From Bacillus timonensis (lineage in GTDB: Bacteria > Bacillota > Bacilli > Bacillales > Bacillaceae_L): a stretch of DNA of 64,000 nt. This document shows positions 62,977 to 64,000 of this stretch, piece after piece (position 1 is the first letter of the stretch; the number at the start of each line of letters is the position of its first letter). A program made the translations under genes and the position numbers. The notes beneath the pieces were generated by a model that was given only the letters and a program-made list of their open reading frames with translations, was not told where the DNA came from and searched no databases. The stretch lies in contig NZ_SLUB01000015.1 in NCBI RefSeq assembly GCF_004799755.1, positions 25,824 through 89,823 on the forward strand. Reading direction: 5' to 3'.

Positions 62977-63849
62977 TCAAAGGGTATCTTCTATATTTAA
63001 GCTTTTAATAAACGAAACGAATGCTTGTATAACCTTTAATTCAAGTGACTCATCATGGTAAAACATCCATGTCTTTCGAATAAGGGGCAATCCATCTTGA
63101 ACAGTCAAATTAATTTTTTGAATTCCTTCCATCCCGTTTAATATCATTCCTGGCATAATCGCATAACCTAATCCATTCGCAACCATTTCCTTACAAGTAT
63201 CAACTTGATCTACCTCCATCGTTACCATAGGCGGTTTTGAATAATTCTCTGACCACCAATTATCAACGAGGGATTTTAGTAGATTATCAGTTTTGTAATC
63301 GATTCTCGGTAAATTGGGAAGCTCTTCCACATTCACTTCACTTTTTGAGGCAATACAAAGTTGTTCCTCAAATAAAAGCTGCTTTTGTCCTTGCCAATGA
63401 TAATCTCCGCGTACAAATGCAATGTGGACATCCTTTTTATATAAAGCATTAAACATATCCCTACTCCATCCAGTTGAAACCTGGAACTCAACATTAGGAT
63501 ACTGATTTTTAAAAAGTCTTAATAACTTGGGAAGCTTATATTTTGTAAAATAACTTGAAACGCCGAACTTAATTGTACCTACTACGTTATTGTCCATATT
63601 TGATAAATTTTCTTTAATTTCCTGCAGCTTTCGAACCATTTCTTCAGCACTTTTTGCTAAATATTCCCCCTGTGGGGTAAAATGGACACCCCTTCGTCCC
63701 CGGTTAATAATTTTCGTACCAAATTCCTTTTCAATTTGTTGTATGCGATTTGTAAGTGCCGGCTGAGAAAGGTACATGCTTTGAGCAGTTTTTGTTATAT
63801 TTTTGTTTTCAAATAAAAGCTTTAAAATTTCCCAATCCTGACTTCTCAT
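62977..63849 (-). CDS. LysR family transcriptional regulator
   Basis: A 290-residue LTTR. The N-terminal HTH is KLLFENKNITKTAQSMYLSQPALTNRIQQIEKEFG; the substrate-binding domain begins at GTIKFGVSSYFTKYKLP. It follows the two-component genes in the same direction, 137 bases upstream of the kinase gene, and may add ligand-responsive control of the tct-prp operon or of another target. ATG 63849 has AAGGGGAATG upstream. Confidence 0.9.
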   Translation of the reverse strand: MRSQDWEILKLLFENKNITKTAQSMYLSQPALTNRIQQIEKEFGTKIINRGRRGVHFTPQGEYLAKSAEEMVRKLQEIKENLSNMDNNVVGTIKFGVSSYFTKYKLPKLLRLFKNQYPNVEFQVSTGWSRDMFNALYKKDVHIAFVRGDYHWQGQKQLLFEEQLCIASKSEVNVEELPNLPRIDYKTDNLLKSLVDNWWSENYSKPPMVTMEVDQVDTCKEMVANGLGYAIMPGMILNGMEGIQKINLTVQDGLPLIRKTWMFYHDESLELKVIQAFVSFIKSLNIEDTL

Positions 63850-63981
63850 AACATTCCCCTTAATTAGATATTGATTTTAATTATGGCTAACTATCAAAAT
63901 CCAGTATTTTACTTATATGTAGTAGTATACTATATTTTTGATATAGGGCTTTAACATTTTGACCTAAAATCTCCTTGATTT

Positions 63982-64000
63982 CTGTCTCTTATACACATCT
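63982..64000 (-). other. Tn5/Nextera mosaic end: sequencing adapter remnant
   Basis: The final 19 bases CTGTCTCTTATACACATCT are the exact reverse complement of the Tn5 mosaic end AGATGTGTATAAGAGACAG used in tagmentation libraries. It is a contaminant at the contig end, not genomic sequence. Confidence 0.95.

Noticed and set aside
63982..64000. Genuine Tn5 transposon end
   Set aside because: Only the 19-bp hyperactive mosaic end is present, flush with the end of the sequence and with no transposase or target duplication, as expected of library adapter.

Overview
The window looks like chromosomal DNA from a low-GC, spore-forming member of the Bacillaceae. The evidence is strong AGGAGG-type ribosome binding sites, frequent GTG/TTG starts, and gene neighbourhoods matching the Bacillus subtilis yhf/yhj/hem region: sip-yhjE, yhjD, comK, an IDEAL protein, an M48 protease like YhfN, lcfB-lplJ-yhfI-yhfH, hemEHY, pbpF and hmoB. 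I see no prophage, plasmid, insertion sequence or CRISPR array. The last 19 bases (63982-64000) are the Tn5/Nextera mosaic end, so the sequence ends in library adapter rather than genome.

Layout. 0-2 kb: a universal stress protein whose mRNA should begin with a stem-loop, and an MFS transporter. 1.9-6.0 kb: a class I ribonucleotide reductase operon (alpha, beta, flavodoxin) behind a cobalamin riboswitch with a visible terminator and antiterminator. 6.1-12.9 kb: two GNAT acetyltransferases, a VOC protein, and a 1651-residue secreted nuclease/5'-nucleotidase. 13.1-29.1 kb: a co-directional accessory cluster with a complete Liv-type ABC importer, two AMP-forming acyl-CoA ligases, two KAS III-like proteins, an SDR reductase, an alpha/beta hydrolase, a 59-residue unknown, a TetR regulator and a large BTAD (SARP/MalT-like) activator. 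29.2-35.6 kb: signal peptidase, YhjE, an S9 peptidase, YhjD, ComK, a ten-copy 52-bp hairpin repeat array, and two small genes. 35.6-46.4 kb: glyoxylate shunt (aceB-aceA), M48 protease, alkyltransferase-like protein, AzlCD, enoyl-CoA hydratase, acyl-CoA ligase LcfB with a FadR-type operator, LplJ, YhfI and YhfH. 46.4-54.7 kb: hemE-hemH-hemY, pbpF, HmoB and a permease. 54.7-63.9 kb: a tripartite tricarboxylate transporter (TctCBA) with PrpD- and PrpB-like enzymes, a DctS/DctR-type two-component system and a LysR regulator.

How the parts work together. Much of the window concerns carbon-acid metabolism: fatty-acid activation and beta-oxidation feed acetyl-CoA to the glyoxylate shunt; the tct-prp cluster would import a tricarboxylate and cleave it to C4 plus C3 units; the Liv/ligase/KAS III cluster would import an unidentified carboxylic acid and process it as a CoA thioester. 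Good matches to the CcpA cre consensus lie before tctC and the enoyl-CoA hydratase gene.

The strongest candidates for something undescribed are in the 13-29 kb cluster. First, its two KAS III-like paralogues align without gaps; one has Cys114 and the other Ser114 at the nucleophile position, and both have His instead of the usual Asn, suggesting a PqsBC-like pair. Second, the promoters of livK and the distal ligase gene share a heptamer TGTAACT repeated every 11 bp, each ending 9 nt before a -10-like element. This is the geometry of SARP/BTAD binding sites, and a BTAD regulator lies at the head of the cluster. The 52-bp hairpin array beside comK is a further unexplained structure.
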